A model generated the notes under the pieces. That model made no database searches. It saw only the letters and a program-made list of their open reading frames with translations, and had not been told where the DNA came from. A stretch of 47,301 nucleotides of DNA from Spirochaetota bacterium (lineage in GTDB: Bacteria; Spirochaetota; UBA4802; UBA5550). Made by a program: the position numbers and the translations under genes. Position 1 is the first letter of the stretch. Each line of letters opens with the position of its first letter. The stretch covers positions 1-47,301 of the forward strand of contig WRGT01000065.1 in the NCBI GenBank assembly GCA_009787025.1, in the 5' to 3' direction. Below are positions 1 through 8,638 of the stretch, piece after piece.

Positions 1-677
1 TATAAATCAAAATAGAAAGAACGCGCATAATGTTTGATTTTTTCCAGCAGCGATTTCTTGAATATAACAAAACATAGACCTGCCATACCTTCAATACATT
101 TATTGGATGAAGAAATTATGTACTCGGCTTGCCACTTCTGTAAATCAATTGGTACGCCTGCAAAAGAGCTCATGCAATCGACAATAATTTCTGCGCCGTT
201 TCGATGCGCCATGCCGCACAATTCATGAACAGGGTTTCTCATTCCGGTTGTTGTTTCATGGTCTACAACCGCTACTGTAGTCGGTTTTTCGGTTATGAGA
301 ATTTTTTCAATTTCACCAACATTCGGATAATCACCATATTGTATTTTATAAACGATATGGCTGATGTTATATCGCCGCGCAATTTCAGCCATTCGCGCGC
401 CGTATGCGCCGTTATCAATTACCAATAATTTTCCGTCTATAGGAACAGCCGATGTAATTACAGCCTCCACACCCCCTGTTCCTGATGCGGCAAACAATGT
501 TGATGTATAATCGTCTCCGGCATTAACTACTTTCGGTAAATCATGCTTAATGGATTCCATCAACAGACAAAATTCTTCTTCGCGGGGACAGATATCAGGC
601 ACGACCATTGCACGCTTTACTTCATCGGAAGTAGTACATGGACCGGGATTGAGCAAAATATTCCGTTTAACATTCAT
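1..677 (-). CDS. phnW: 2-aminoethylphosphonate--pyruvate transaminase, partial (runs off the left edge)
   Basis: Not in the ORF track because it is open to the window edge. Reverse-strand translation from ATG at 677: MNVKRNILLNPGPCTTSDEVKRAMVVPDICPREEEFCLLMESIKHDLPKVVNAGDDYTSTLFAASGTGGVEAVITSAVPIDGKLLVIDNGAYGARM... DHETTTGMRNPVHELC... SSNKCIEGMAGLCFVIFKKS; a class V aminotransferase/PhnW signature with the PLP lysine context SSNKC. Confidence 0.9.
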   Translation of the reverse strand, partial: MNVKRNILLNPGPCTTSDEVKRAMVVPDICPREEEFCLLMESIKHDLPKVVNAGDDYTSTLFAASGTGGVEAVITSAVPIDGKLLVIDNGAYGARMAEIARRYNISHIVYKIQYGDYPNVGEIEKILITEKPTTVAVVDHETTTGMRNPVHELCGMAHRNGAEIIVDCMSSFAGVPIDLQKWQAEYIISSSNKCIEGMAGLCFVIFKKSLLEKIKHYARSFYFDL

Positions 678-820
678 TTCTATTATCTGCTTTTTTATTT
701 TTTTTGTCTTTTACAATAAATTTTGTTTCATTTTTATAATAACGTTAAGTAATGCAAGCGCTTCTTCTTTCCGTGTGTCAAATACTTTTTTTAACATCCA
801 AATCAAAATAATAATGCCGT

Positions 821-1942
821 CTATTTCAAATGATTCATAAAATCTTCTTTATTTTCATGCGTTGTACGTGTTGGGCGTCCCAAATCATCCCGCGAAGCTA
901 TATTAACTTTTATCTCCAATAAAACCGGACCTTCTTCGTCACGGAAAGTTTTCAATACTTGTTTAAGTTCGGTAATATCGGAAACACTTTTGGCTTTTTT
1001 ATACCCGCAGCCCATTGCTATTTGCGGAATATCAATGAGAAAAGCGGCAGTAGGCTGTGCGCCGACAGATTCGTGCGCTCCGTTATTGAAAATAATATGC
1101 CTGATATTTTTTAATCCCGAAGCACCGATATTTGTCATAGATCCCATGTGCATGATGACTGCTCCGTCTCCGTCTAAGCAATATACTAACCTGCCGGGTT
1201 TGGAAAGAGCAACTCCCAGCGCAATCGATATACTATGCCCCATCGAACCGACAGTAAGAAAATCTTTTTCATGCCCTTCTCCTTTGGACTCGCGGTATTC
1301 AAACAGTTCACGCGACAGCTTTCCGGTAGTGGATATGACAACATCATCCTTTCCCAGCAAATCAACTACTGTTTGCAGAGCCTCCTCTCGGCTCATCACA
1401 AAGTTGTTTAACGGTTTATTTTTAAGTCTGTACGGCGAAAACAGATCTTTGCGGATGATTGCAGCCTGTGGAGAAGATGCCGACTTTGCCTGTGCAACTA
1501 ATTCAATGAACTGCTTTTCGGCGATTGTTTCATCTTTGTCAATGACCTTGTAAGGAATTTGCATAGCATCGAACAGACTCAAAGTTACTTCACCCTGTTT
1601 AATGTGCTGCGGCTCGTCTTTAACGCCGGGTTCGCCGCGCCATCCAACAACAAGAAGCATGGGAATCCTGTACACCTTTTCGTCTGCCAACGAAAGAAGA
1701 GGATTTACGGCATTACCTATTCCCGAATTCTGCATGTAAACTAAGGCAGGATTTCCCGTTGCCAGATAATGTCCTGCAGCAACAGCCACAGCAGCACCTT
1801 CATTGGCAACAATGATGTGTCTGCCTGCAGACGTATGATCGGTTATACAGGCGCACAGGTCCTTTAGCAAGGAGTCGGGAACGCCTGTAAATAAATCAAT
1901 TTCATCAGCCAAAAGATTATATATTTTCTCAGTATTAATCAT
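821..1942 (-). CDS. Phosphonopyruvate decarboxylase (ThDP-dependent)
   Basis: 373 aa; FTGVPDSLLKDLC, NEGAAVAVAAGHYLATG, YMQNSGIGNAVNPLLSL, WRGEPGVKDEPQH, ThDP-binding GDGAVIMHMGSMTNIG; adjacent to phnW. Confidence 0.9.
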   Translation of the reverse strand: MINTEKIYNLLADEIDLFTGVPDSLLKDLCACITDHTSAGRHIIVANEGAAVAVAAGHYLATGNPALVYMQNSGIGNAVNPLLSLADEKVYRIPMLLVVGWRGEPGVKDEPQHIKQGEVTLSLFDAMQIPYKVIDKDETIAEKQFIELVAQAKSASSPQAAIIRKDLFSPYRLKNKPLNNFVMSREEALQTVVDLLGKDDVVISTTGKLSRELFEYRESKGEGHEKDFLTVGSMGHSISIALGVALSKPGRLVYCLDGDGAVIMHMGSMTNIGASGLKNIRHIIFNNGAHESVGAQPTAAFLIDIPQIAMGCGYKKAKSVSDITELKQVLKTFRDEEGPVLLEIKVNIASRDDLGRPTRTTHENKEDFMNHLK

Positions 1943-2163
1943 AAATAATGACTTAAAATAAATGGTTGCAAAAATGCAATAAAAAAAACAATAAATAGCC
2001 TTTTTGCAAATTCTAAAAGTCGCTGCTATAGTCTATATTATAAAGAAATATCAAAATTAAAAAATGACTGTACTTTTACTCTCCATTAATAATTATGTCA
2101 CATTAAATAAATAAGAGATAATACTCTTTAAGTATTAAAATTTATAGAAATTGAATATTAATA

Positions 2164-5001
2164 GTGACACAAAGTTTTTTATCTATGAACACAAGGCTTG
2201 AAATCAATCAGTTAGACATATTCTCTTCAGACAGTTATCTTCAAAAAAAAGATGAAGATGTTATAATTGAGAATGAACAGAATATTAGAGAATCCTTTTT
2301 ATTAAACATAATCCCTTATAATAAAAATTTTATTCTAAAGTCTGAAGCTTTTGTATTAAAACTCGCTCACTCATATAATAAAATATTATCTTTATCAAAT
2401 TCAAGAACAAGAATTCTTGCGCACCAGGTTGAAAGCACACACCGTATAGTAAATTCATTTAAACAGAGATTTCTAATTGCAGATGAAGTTGGGCTTGGTA
2501 AAACTATAGAAGCCGGTTTAGTTATAAAGGAGATGATCTACAGGTATAACTATAAAAGGATACTTATTGTTTGCCCTGCCTCTCTTATGTTTCAATGGCA
2601 AAATGAGATGGAGAGTAAATTCAACGAAAAATTTATTATCATGGATAGAAAGATTTTAACGAAGTCTGCTAAAGGTCACGGCAAGATCAATAACCCATGG
2701 AAAGTTCATGATAAAATAATATGCTCATTAGATTTTATTAAGAATAAAGACTTTGAAAATGATCTGATAAAATCTTCATGGGACTATGTTATCTTTGATG
2801 AGGCTCATAGATTAAGACGTGATGAGAATAATTCAACGCTGTCATATAATATGGCTGATATAATATCTTCAAAGACAAAATCCCTGCTTCTACTCTCTGC
2901 AACGCCGTTTAGAGGAAAATTAGAAGAACTGTTTTTTCTGATTGCGCTTATAGATAAGAATATTTTGGGTCCTTTTCAGACATTCTATAATGAATACTGC
3001 ATAGGGACTTTAGATCTTTCAGAATTAAAAAGAAAGCTTGATAAAGTTATAATAAGAAGAACAAAGAAAGAGGTCGGAGGATTTACAAGGCGTTTTGCAA
3101 GGACAATACGTTTTGAATTTTACCCTGATGAACGCTATCTCTATGATGAAACTACGAAGTATGTAGCTGAAGAGTTTAACAGAGCTATTCAGTCCGAAAA
3201 TCGGGCAATAGGTTTTGTTATGACTGTTTTTCAAAAATTAATAGATTCTTCATCTTATGCTCTCCATACTGCTTTGGTAAAGAGAGTAAGGCGATTAAAA
3301 GAGTTACTTGAACGCGCAATGGCAGGTCAACAGACATTGGTAATATTTAACAACAATATTTTTGATGATATATCCGAATATGAAGATATAAAAGAAAAAG
3401 ATAATTTAACTATTCAACGAACAATTGATGATCTTAAAATAGAGATTGATACACTCAACAAGCTTATAGCTATAGCTTCAAAGATTAATTCAAATAAAAA
3501 AGGTGAAAAACTCATTAAGTTAATTAAGGATTTAAAAGCAAACGGGCATAAAAAGATTTTAATCTTTACGCAATTTAGAACAACCCAAGAGTATATCAAA
3601 GATACTCTTAAAGATTTTAATGTTTTAATCTTTAATGGAACAATGAACAGGAGTCAAAAGGAAGAAGCAATACTTCAATTTAGAGATAATGCAGATATAC
3701 TTATCGCTACCGAAGCCGGAGGTGAAGGCAGGAACATACAGTTTTGCGATGTTTTAATTAATTATGATCTCCCATGGTCCCCTTTAAAGATTGAACAGAG
3801 AATAGGTAGAATCCACAGATTCGGACAGCCAAATGATGTTCATATATACAACTTCTCAACAAGGGATACTGTCGCAGAGAGGGTTCTTGAAGTGCTTACC
3901 GATAAATTAAAAATTTTTGAAGAATCAATCGGTACTCCAGATATTATGCTTGGTCAGATTGAAGATGAAGCAAACCTTGATAAACTCTTTATGGAATTTG
4001 CAGCCGGAAGAAAAAGTAAAAAAGAACTGGAAGCTGAATTTCAATATAAAATTGAAGATGCGCGCCAGAGCTTTGAAAAATTAACAGAATTAACTTTAGC
4101 TGAGAGAATGAATTTCAACTATGATGAATATTATAGAGTTACATTAAAGGAGCGCCGTATAACAAATAAAAGAATCGAAAAATTTATTAATAATTTTATG
4201 GAAGAAAATGCCTATGCAGATAATATTATCTCTCCAATAAATTCTAAAACCGGTTTGTATAGTGTAACTCACAGCAGCGCAGATGGGCATATTACAAATC
4301 TTGCCACATTCGATAGTGACAGAGCTCTTGACAATGAAGGATTAGAATTTCTTGCCTTTGGAAATGAAGTAATAGATGATATAGTCCAATATTGTTGCAG
4401 CAACAAATTTGGCGGTGATACTGGAATACTTTTGCTTAATGGTGAAAGAAATTTTACAGGAATACTCTTTAACTTTATAGTTGAATATTCATCAGTTTCG
4501 GTTTTCCATAAATTCTATCCAATATTAATCTCTGATGATACTCTCTCAAATTTTGAATTAAAAAGCATTGAGGAAAATATAATTGATCTTAACTTAAATC
4601 ATAATGCTTCTTTATCAAAATATACAAATACTATATCTTCAATCTCTGCAAAGTATAGTGAATTTTTTTATAGAGGGAGAGAACGTTTGATAGAGAAGAT
4701 TAACGATTGCATATTTGATCTCAATGAAAATCTTGATATTCAGATTGAGCCGGAGTTAGAAAAGGTTAAAGAATCATATAGGAAAAAGTTGAAAGAGCTT
4801 GAAGAGAAACTCGATATTCAGGAGAGCCAAATGAAATGGTATGGAAAAGATATGAGAAGCGCTATTGCAAGAACAAAAAAGAGTATATTAAATGCCAAAG
4901 ATGAGATGGAATCTATTGTACAACAATATCAGAACTGCTATGGGATTAATTATAGAATAGAACTTGTCGGCGCAGCTGTGATAATTTCATCTAACGATTG
5001 A
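2164..5001 (+). CDS. SNF2/RapA-like DEAH-box helicase
   Basis: 945 aa; Walker A-like ADEVGLGKTIEAGLV, FDEAHRLRRDE, LLLLSATPFRG, helicase C-terminal motif IATEAGGEGRNIQFCDVLINYDLPWSPLKIEQRIGRIHRFGQ. Predicted GTG start; an ATG lies 21 nt downstream. Confidence 0.9.
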   Translation: MTQSFLSMNTRLEINQLDIFSSDSYLQKKDEDVIIENEQNIRESFLLNIIPYNKNFILKSEAFVLKLAHSYNKILSLSNSRTRILAHQVESTHRIVNSFKQRFLIADEVGLGKTIEAGLVIKEMIYRYNYKRILIVCPASLMFQWQNEMESKFNEKFIIMDRKILTKSAKGHGKINNPWKVHDKIICSLDFIKNKDFENDLIKSSWDYVIFDEAHRLRRDENNSTLSYNMADIISSKTKSLLLLSATPFRGKLEELFFLIALIDKNILGPFQTFYNEYCIGTLDLSELKRKLDKVIIRRTKKEVGGFTRRFARTIRFEFYPDERYLYDETTKYVAEEFNRAIQSENRAIGFVMTVFQKLIDSSSYALHTALVKRVRRLKELLERAMAGQQTLVIFNNNIFDDISEYEDIKEKDNLTIQRTIDDLKIEIDTLNKLIAIASKINSNKKGEKLIKLIKDLKANGHKKILIFTQFRTTQEYIKDTLKDFNVLIFNGTMNRSQKEEAILQFRDNADILIATEAGGEGRNIQFCDVLINYDLPWSPLKIEQRIGRIHRFGQPNDVHIYNFSTRDTVAERVLEVLTDKLKIFEESIGTPDIMLGQIEDEANLDKLFMEFAAGRKSKKELEAEFQYKIEDARQSFEKLTELTLAERMNFNYDEYYRVTLKERRITNKRIEKFINNFMEENAYADNIISPINSKTGLYSVTHSSADGHITNLATFDSDRALDNEGLEFLAFGNEVIDDIVQYCCSNKFGGDTGILLLNGERNFTGILFNFIVEYSSVSVFHKFYPILISDDTLSNFELKSIEENIIDLNLNHNASLSKYTNTISSISAKYSEFFYRGRERLIEKINDCIFDLNENLDIQIEPELEKVKESYRKKLKELEEKLDIQESQMKWYGKDMRSAIARTKKSILNAKDEMESIVQQYQNCYGINYRIELVGAAVIISSND

Positions 5002-5040
5002 TGTTATGAATACTAAAACAGTTATGTTGTCTTTTATATT

Positions 5041-5574
5041 TTAAGCATCGTCAAAATCAAAATCAGAATCTGTCAATATAATTATCGAGTTAAACCCTTC
5101 GCGCTTTTCGGGAAGATATTTTTTAACTGCAAGTTTAGTAATAATATTTTCAGGAATCGGATCCTCTAAAGTTCTGTTTCTTGCAAGACACCCTTGAATA
5201 TTCGCATCAATAAATATGACTCCTATTGTCTTATGCATCCTTTCTGCTATTGAAATATAGAGTTTCCGGGAATCTGAAGTCAGGCTTGAATTAACAATGA
5301 TTATTTTTTCTCCACCGGTCAAAAGCTGTTCTATCATTTTACGTTCTGTATGCTTTATAAAATGTTCATCTACTTCGGAGAAGAGTTGTTCCGACCATTT
5401 TTCTCCAAAATTTGTCATTTCATAAACAAATCGCCTGATCTCTTTTCTGCTGATCCTTTTTCGTCCTTTGTTCATAAACTCAGTTCGCGCAATATACGAT
5501 TTCCCGGAGCTTGGGAGACCGCACACAAGAACAATATCAAATTTATGCATACTGCTTAAGTCTGCTCTGATCAT
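5041..5574 (-). CDS. P-loop ATPase, polynucleotide kinase/zeta-toxin-like
   Basis: 177 aa; Walker A GLPSSGKS near the N-terminus, NRTLEDPIPE lid-like motif, acidic C-terminal tail. Confidence 0.6.
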   Translation of the reverse strand: MIRADLSSMHKFDIVLVCGLPSSGKSYIARTEFMNKGRKRISRKEIRRFVYEMTNFGEKWSEQLFSEVDEHFIKHTERKMIEQLLTGGEKIIIVNSSLTSDSRKLYISIAERMHKTIGVIFIDANIQGCLARNRTLEDPIPENIITKLAVKKYLPEKREGFNSIIILTDSDFDFDDA

Positions 5575-5918
5575 CTATATTTCCTATGGATAAATATTGT
5601 TGTTTAAAAGCTCATATATCATATTACACAGCAATCTATAAAAAATTATTTATAGAATCAATGGTTTAATTCAATATAGTTTCTCTTAATTGTCTTCTTA
5701 AAATTACATTGAACTATTATAAAGCATATCGACATTATTCTAATAAAAAAGTTTCATAAAATTCGTTTTAGTCTGTATTATTTACAGTTTGATATAACTT
5801 ATCCTCTTCATTCCTTTATGATAGATAAGAGTCAGGTTAAAATTTTTATGAATATAAACTTTATTAAAATTATCTTGATTGACGAAAAATATCATAATTT
5901 GATTTATTAAAAGAATTA

Positions 5919-6929
5919 ATGAGACATAATATTATGGATATTGTTAATTTAATTACAACAAATAATAATCTGTTAAAACAGCCGCTTCTTAATAGAGGTT
6001 TTACTGTTAATGAATTTGATTCTCTAATTATTAATAAACTTTATGAAAAAAAAGAAGATGAGGCTGATAATTTTTCTCTCATTGAAATTTCGGATTTTAA
6101 TGAATTTAAGAATGAAGAGTTTTTAGAGAAAATTAAATGGTTTTATAAAAACTCGAAGTTAATAATCCTTTCTGAAACTATGACCCTTGATCAGAAAAAA
6201 ATTCTTCTAAAATTTGGAATATCCGACTGCATAACGCATTTTGCGCCTGAGCGTATAGCATCGTATATCAAAAGCCTTAGTTTTAAACTTGAGGAAAAGT
6301 TTGGGAAATTTATAATTCTTGATGATAATACGGCTCATAAAAATATAATAAATTCTATAATAAAAAGATTTGGATATGGGACTAAATTTATATCTACAAC
6401 CGAAGAACTGTTTCAAGTTATTGGCGATAGCGACAATATAATGATTCTGGTTAATATTGGAACAACTGATTTAGATGTTAATGGCTTAGTAAGAAGGTCA
6501 TTCGCCAATACAGATATAAAAAAAAATCCGGTAGTAGCGTACAAGAACATGGACCAGGGAATATTTGTTCATGAAATCAGTAACGGGTTAAATAAATTAA
6601 CAAAGGTGATATTCTCTCCTGAAGAGCTCTACTCAATGCTGCTGGACTTACTTTTTAAAAAAGAGATTATTTCGCATACAACCTCATTCATGACCTCGCT
6701 AAGATATGACAAAAATAATTCATACTTTAGAAAGACTTTGCAGCAGTTGTACTATGAGAACAGCCTTAATATATTCGGCGAAGAATCATTTTTTGAAAGA
6801 GATAGAATAGACTCAATGGTAACTTTATTGGAGATGATGAATGAAACTTTCTTAAGAGCAGAAGGAATAATTTGGTTGAAACAGAGTGAAGCAGATCAAA
6901 AGAAAACTGTTTGCGGAGTGGGTGTCTAA
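5919..6929 (+). CDS. Hypothetical protein, possibly tandem divergent receiver-like domains
   Basis: 336 aa ORF; internal segments LIILSE...LLKFGISDCI and FIILDDN...ILVNIGTTDLD resemble receiver folds; no decisive motif. Confidence 0.6.
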   Translation: MRHNIMDIVNLITTNNNLLKQPLLNRGFTVNEFDSLIINKLYEKKEDEADNFSLIEISDFNEFKNEEFLEKIKWFYKNSKLIILSETMTLDQKKILLKFGISDCITHFAPERIASYIKSLSFKLEEKFGKFIILDDNTAHKNIINSIIKRFGYGTKFISTTEELFQVIGDSDNIMILVNIGTTDLDVNGLVRRSFANTDIKKNPVVAYKNMDQGIFVHEISNGLNKLTKVIFSPEELYSMLLDLLFKKEIISHTTSFMTSLRYDKNNSYFRKTLQQLYYENSLNIFGEESFFERDRIDSMVTLLEMMNETFLRAEGIIWLKQSEADQKKTVCGVGV

Positions 6930-7123
6930 GATTTACATCAACTTTACCTGTGATAATCAGTTATCTGTATTAGAAGTTGAAATTTATGGTAATTTTTTGT
7001 GTTTTGATAACATAATCTTTTTTTATTAATAATTTACTAACAGTAATTCAATGATCATTAATTTTATTATATATTATATTGAATATGTTTCTAACTAATA
7101 AAAAATATTAAGAAAAATTGCAG

Positions 7124-7151
7124 TTGACATAAATTTCGATAAATTTATACT
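7124..7151 (+). promoter_or_regulatory. Candidate sigma70-type promoter
   Basis: TTGACA followed by about 16 nt and TATACT, directly upstream of the duplicated RBS/start region of the 7198 ORF. Confidence 0.6.
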
Positions 7152-7162
7152 AAAAAAAATAT

Positions 7163-7206
7163 TTGGAGAAAGATTATGGCAAAGTTGGAGAAAGATTATG
7201 GCAAAG
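7163..7206 (+). repeat. Perfect 22-bp tandem duplication covering RBS and start codon
   Basis: TTGGAGAAAGATTATGGCAAAG occurs twice back to back (7163-7184 and 7185-7206). Confidence 0.9.
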
Positions 7207-7494
7207 AATGATAAAACTGAATATAAAATTGGCGAATTTTTAACAAAAAATAACATTATTAATCAGCACCAGTTAAATGACGCGCTTGAGCTTCAGACCT
7301 TTAATAAGGAGAGGCTTCTTGGTGAAATTTTAGTTACCATGGGATATATATCGAAAGAAAAACTTATTATGTCTCTTGAAATGTATATGATGACAACAAA
7401 CTCAGACAAAATTGGAATTAATGAGTGGCTTGATCAAGAAGAGATTGATCTAATCATTAAAAAGCTTGAGGCTTCTAAACTAAAAAGTTCTTGA
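7198..7494 (+). CDS. Stand-alone GspE/MshE N-terminal-like (T2SSE_N/MshEN) domain protein
   Basis: 98 aa; IGEFLTKNNIINQHQLNDALELQ...LLGEILVTMGYISKEKLIMSL matches the (L/I)GE.L...I....L..AL..Q......GE.L...GY......L pattern of GspE N-domains; RBS GGAG. Confidence 0.7.
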   Translation: MAKNDKTEYKIGEFLTKNNIINQHQLNDALELQTFNKERLLGEILVTMGYISKEKLIMSLEMYMMTTNSDKIGINEWLDQEEIDLIIKKLEASKLKSS

Positions 7495-7524
7495 CAAATT
7501 AACCCATATACAAAATATCAACAT

Positions 7525-7941
7525 ATGTTAGAGTATGAAGATAAAATATGCTTTGCGTGTGGTCAGGAGAATGAAGTAGGGCTTAAATTAAAGCTCCAAT
7601 TTGACGATGACACTAAAACAGCTTTTGGTAGATTTACAGCTCATGAACTTCTTGAAGGGATCCCTAATATAATCCATACAGGAGTACTTGCTACCATTCT
7701 TGATGAAACTATGATCACAGTAAACAAGTATTTAGAGATAATGGCAATTACCAGTGAGATTACAATTCGATATTTACAACCGGCATTTATTGGAGAGAGT
7801 CTATATATAAGAGGTTGGTTTGTAAAGAAGAGTAAACGAGTTATTGAAAATAGAGCAGAAGTTGAAAATGAGATGGGAAAGATTGTTGCAAGAGCAAAGG
7901 GGAAATACATAGAAGTTGATGAAATCCCTCAACCGGAATAA
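7525..7941 (+). CDS. PaaI-like hotdog-fold thioesterase
   Basis: 138 aa; CFACGQENEVGLKLKLQFDDD, HTGVLATILDETM, I.YLQPAFIGESLYIRG. Confidence 0.8.
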   Translation: MLEYEDKICFACGQENEVGLKLKLQFDDDTKTAFGRFTAHELLEGIPNIIHTGVLATILDETMITVNKYLEIMAITSEITIRYLQPAFIGESLYIRGWFVKKSKRVIENRAEVENEMGKIVARAKGKYIEVDEIPQPE

Positions 7942-7979
7942 CTTCAATAATCCTATATAATCAATTCTTTAATAAATAA

Positions 7980-8063
7980 GCCGAAGTGGTGAAACTGGTA
8001 GACGCACCGGACTCAAAATCCGGCGGAGGCAACTCCATAAGGGTTCGATTCCCTTCTTCGGCA
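7980..8063 (+). tRNA. tRNA-Leu (anticodon CAA)
   Basis: GCCGAAG...CTTCGGC acceptor stem, anticodon stem CCGGA-CTCAAAA-TCCGG, variable arm, GGGTTCGATTCCC T-arm, discriminator A; CCA not encoded. Confidence 0.95.
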
Positions 8064-8066
8064 AAT

Positions 8067-8109
8067 AAAAAAGAGAGTCCCCATAACTTTAGAGAATCTC
8101 TCTTTTTTT
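8067..8109 (+). terminator. Intrinsic terminator after tRNA-Leu
   Basis: Perfect 11-bp inverted repeat AAAAAAGAGAG...CTCTCTTTTTT ending in a T run. Confidence 0.8.
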
Positions 8110-8202
8110 ATGATTAAAAGCTGCAACGTAAATTTAGGTGGGATTTTTTATAAGGGTTTATGGCGTAATTGGAGCGCCGCAGCTTATAATTTGCTTAACT
8201 AT

Positions 8203-8409
8203 TTAAATCTCAAAAAAAGAATATAGAATCATTTTGTCATTGTTGATAATCTCCCCGTTAAATTCTCTGATAAGAGCGGATAATATTTTATAAGAGGCCG
8301 TTCCGTTTTTATTACATTTTCCTCTTCTAATGAGGCTATTATCTCTCTGTTCTTCTCCGGCAGCCTTAAATATACATATATTTTCTTTTTTTGTAGCATA
8401 ATAATTCAT
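8203..8409 (-). CDS. Small hypothetical protein (68 aa)
   Basis: ORF with an AGAGGG-like RBS just upstream; no recognised domain. Confidence 0.35.
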   Translation of the reverse strand: MNYYATKKENICIFKAAGEEQRDNSLIRRGKCNKNGTASYKILSALIREFNGEIINNDKMILYSFFEI

Positions 8410-8638
8410 TTTACCCTCTCTGTTTTTAAATTAACATACTTAAACTGCATATTTAATAAGTTATTGCAGTTTATTACTGTTGAATTTTAATTTGCTAACA
8501 ACTCATTAAACGAATGTATGCTATATTTTTGTTGAGTAAAAGTCAACTATTTTTTTATTAAAAAAAATAAAATATTTGCTCTAAGGGATAACTTTTATAA
8601 CTTTATCTAATCTAACATATATCGAGGATTATTATAAT

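Noticed and set aside
990-1553. 187-aa plus-strand ORF and neighbours at 34-840 and 1559-1744
   Set aside because: Antisense to phosphonopyruvate decarboxylase and phnW (or in the gap between them), which have clear family motifs.
2164-5574. Helicase plus P-loop kinase-like gene as an anti-phage defence island
   Set aside because: Only a lone SNF2-type helicase and a convergent P-loop protein; no methylase, nuclease or other defence partner nearby, so the claim is unsupported.
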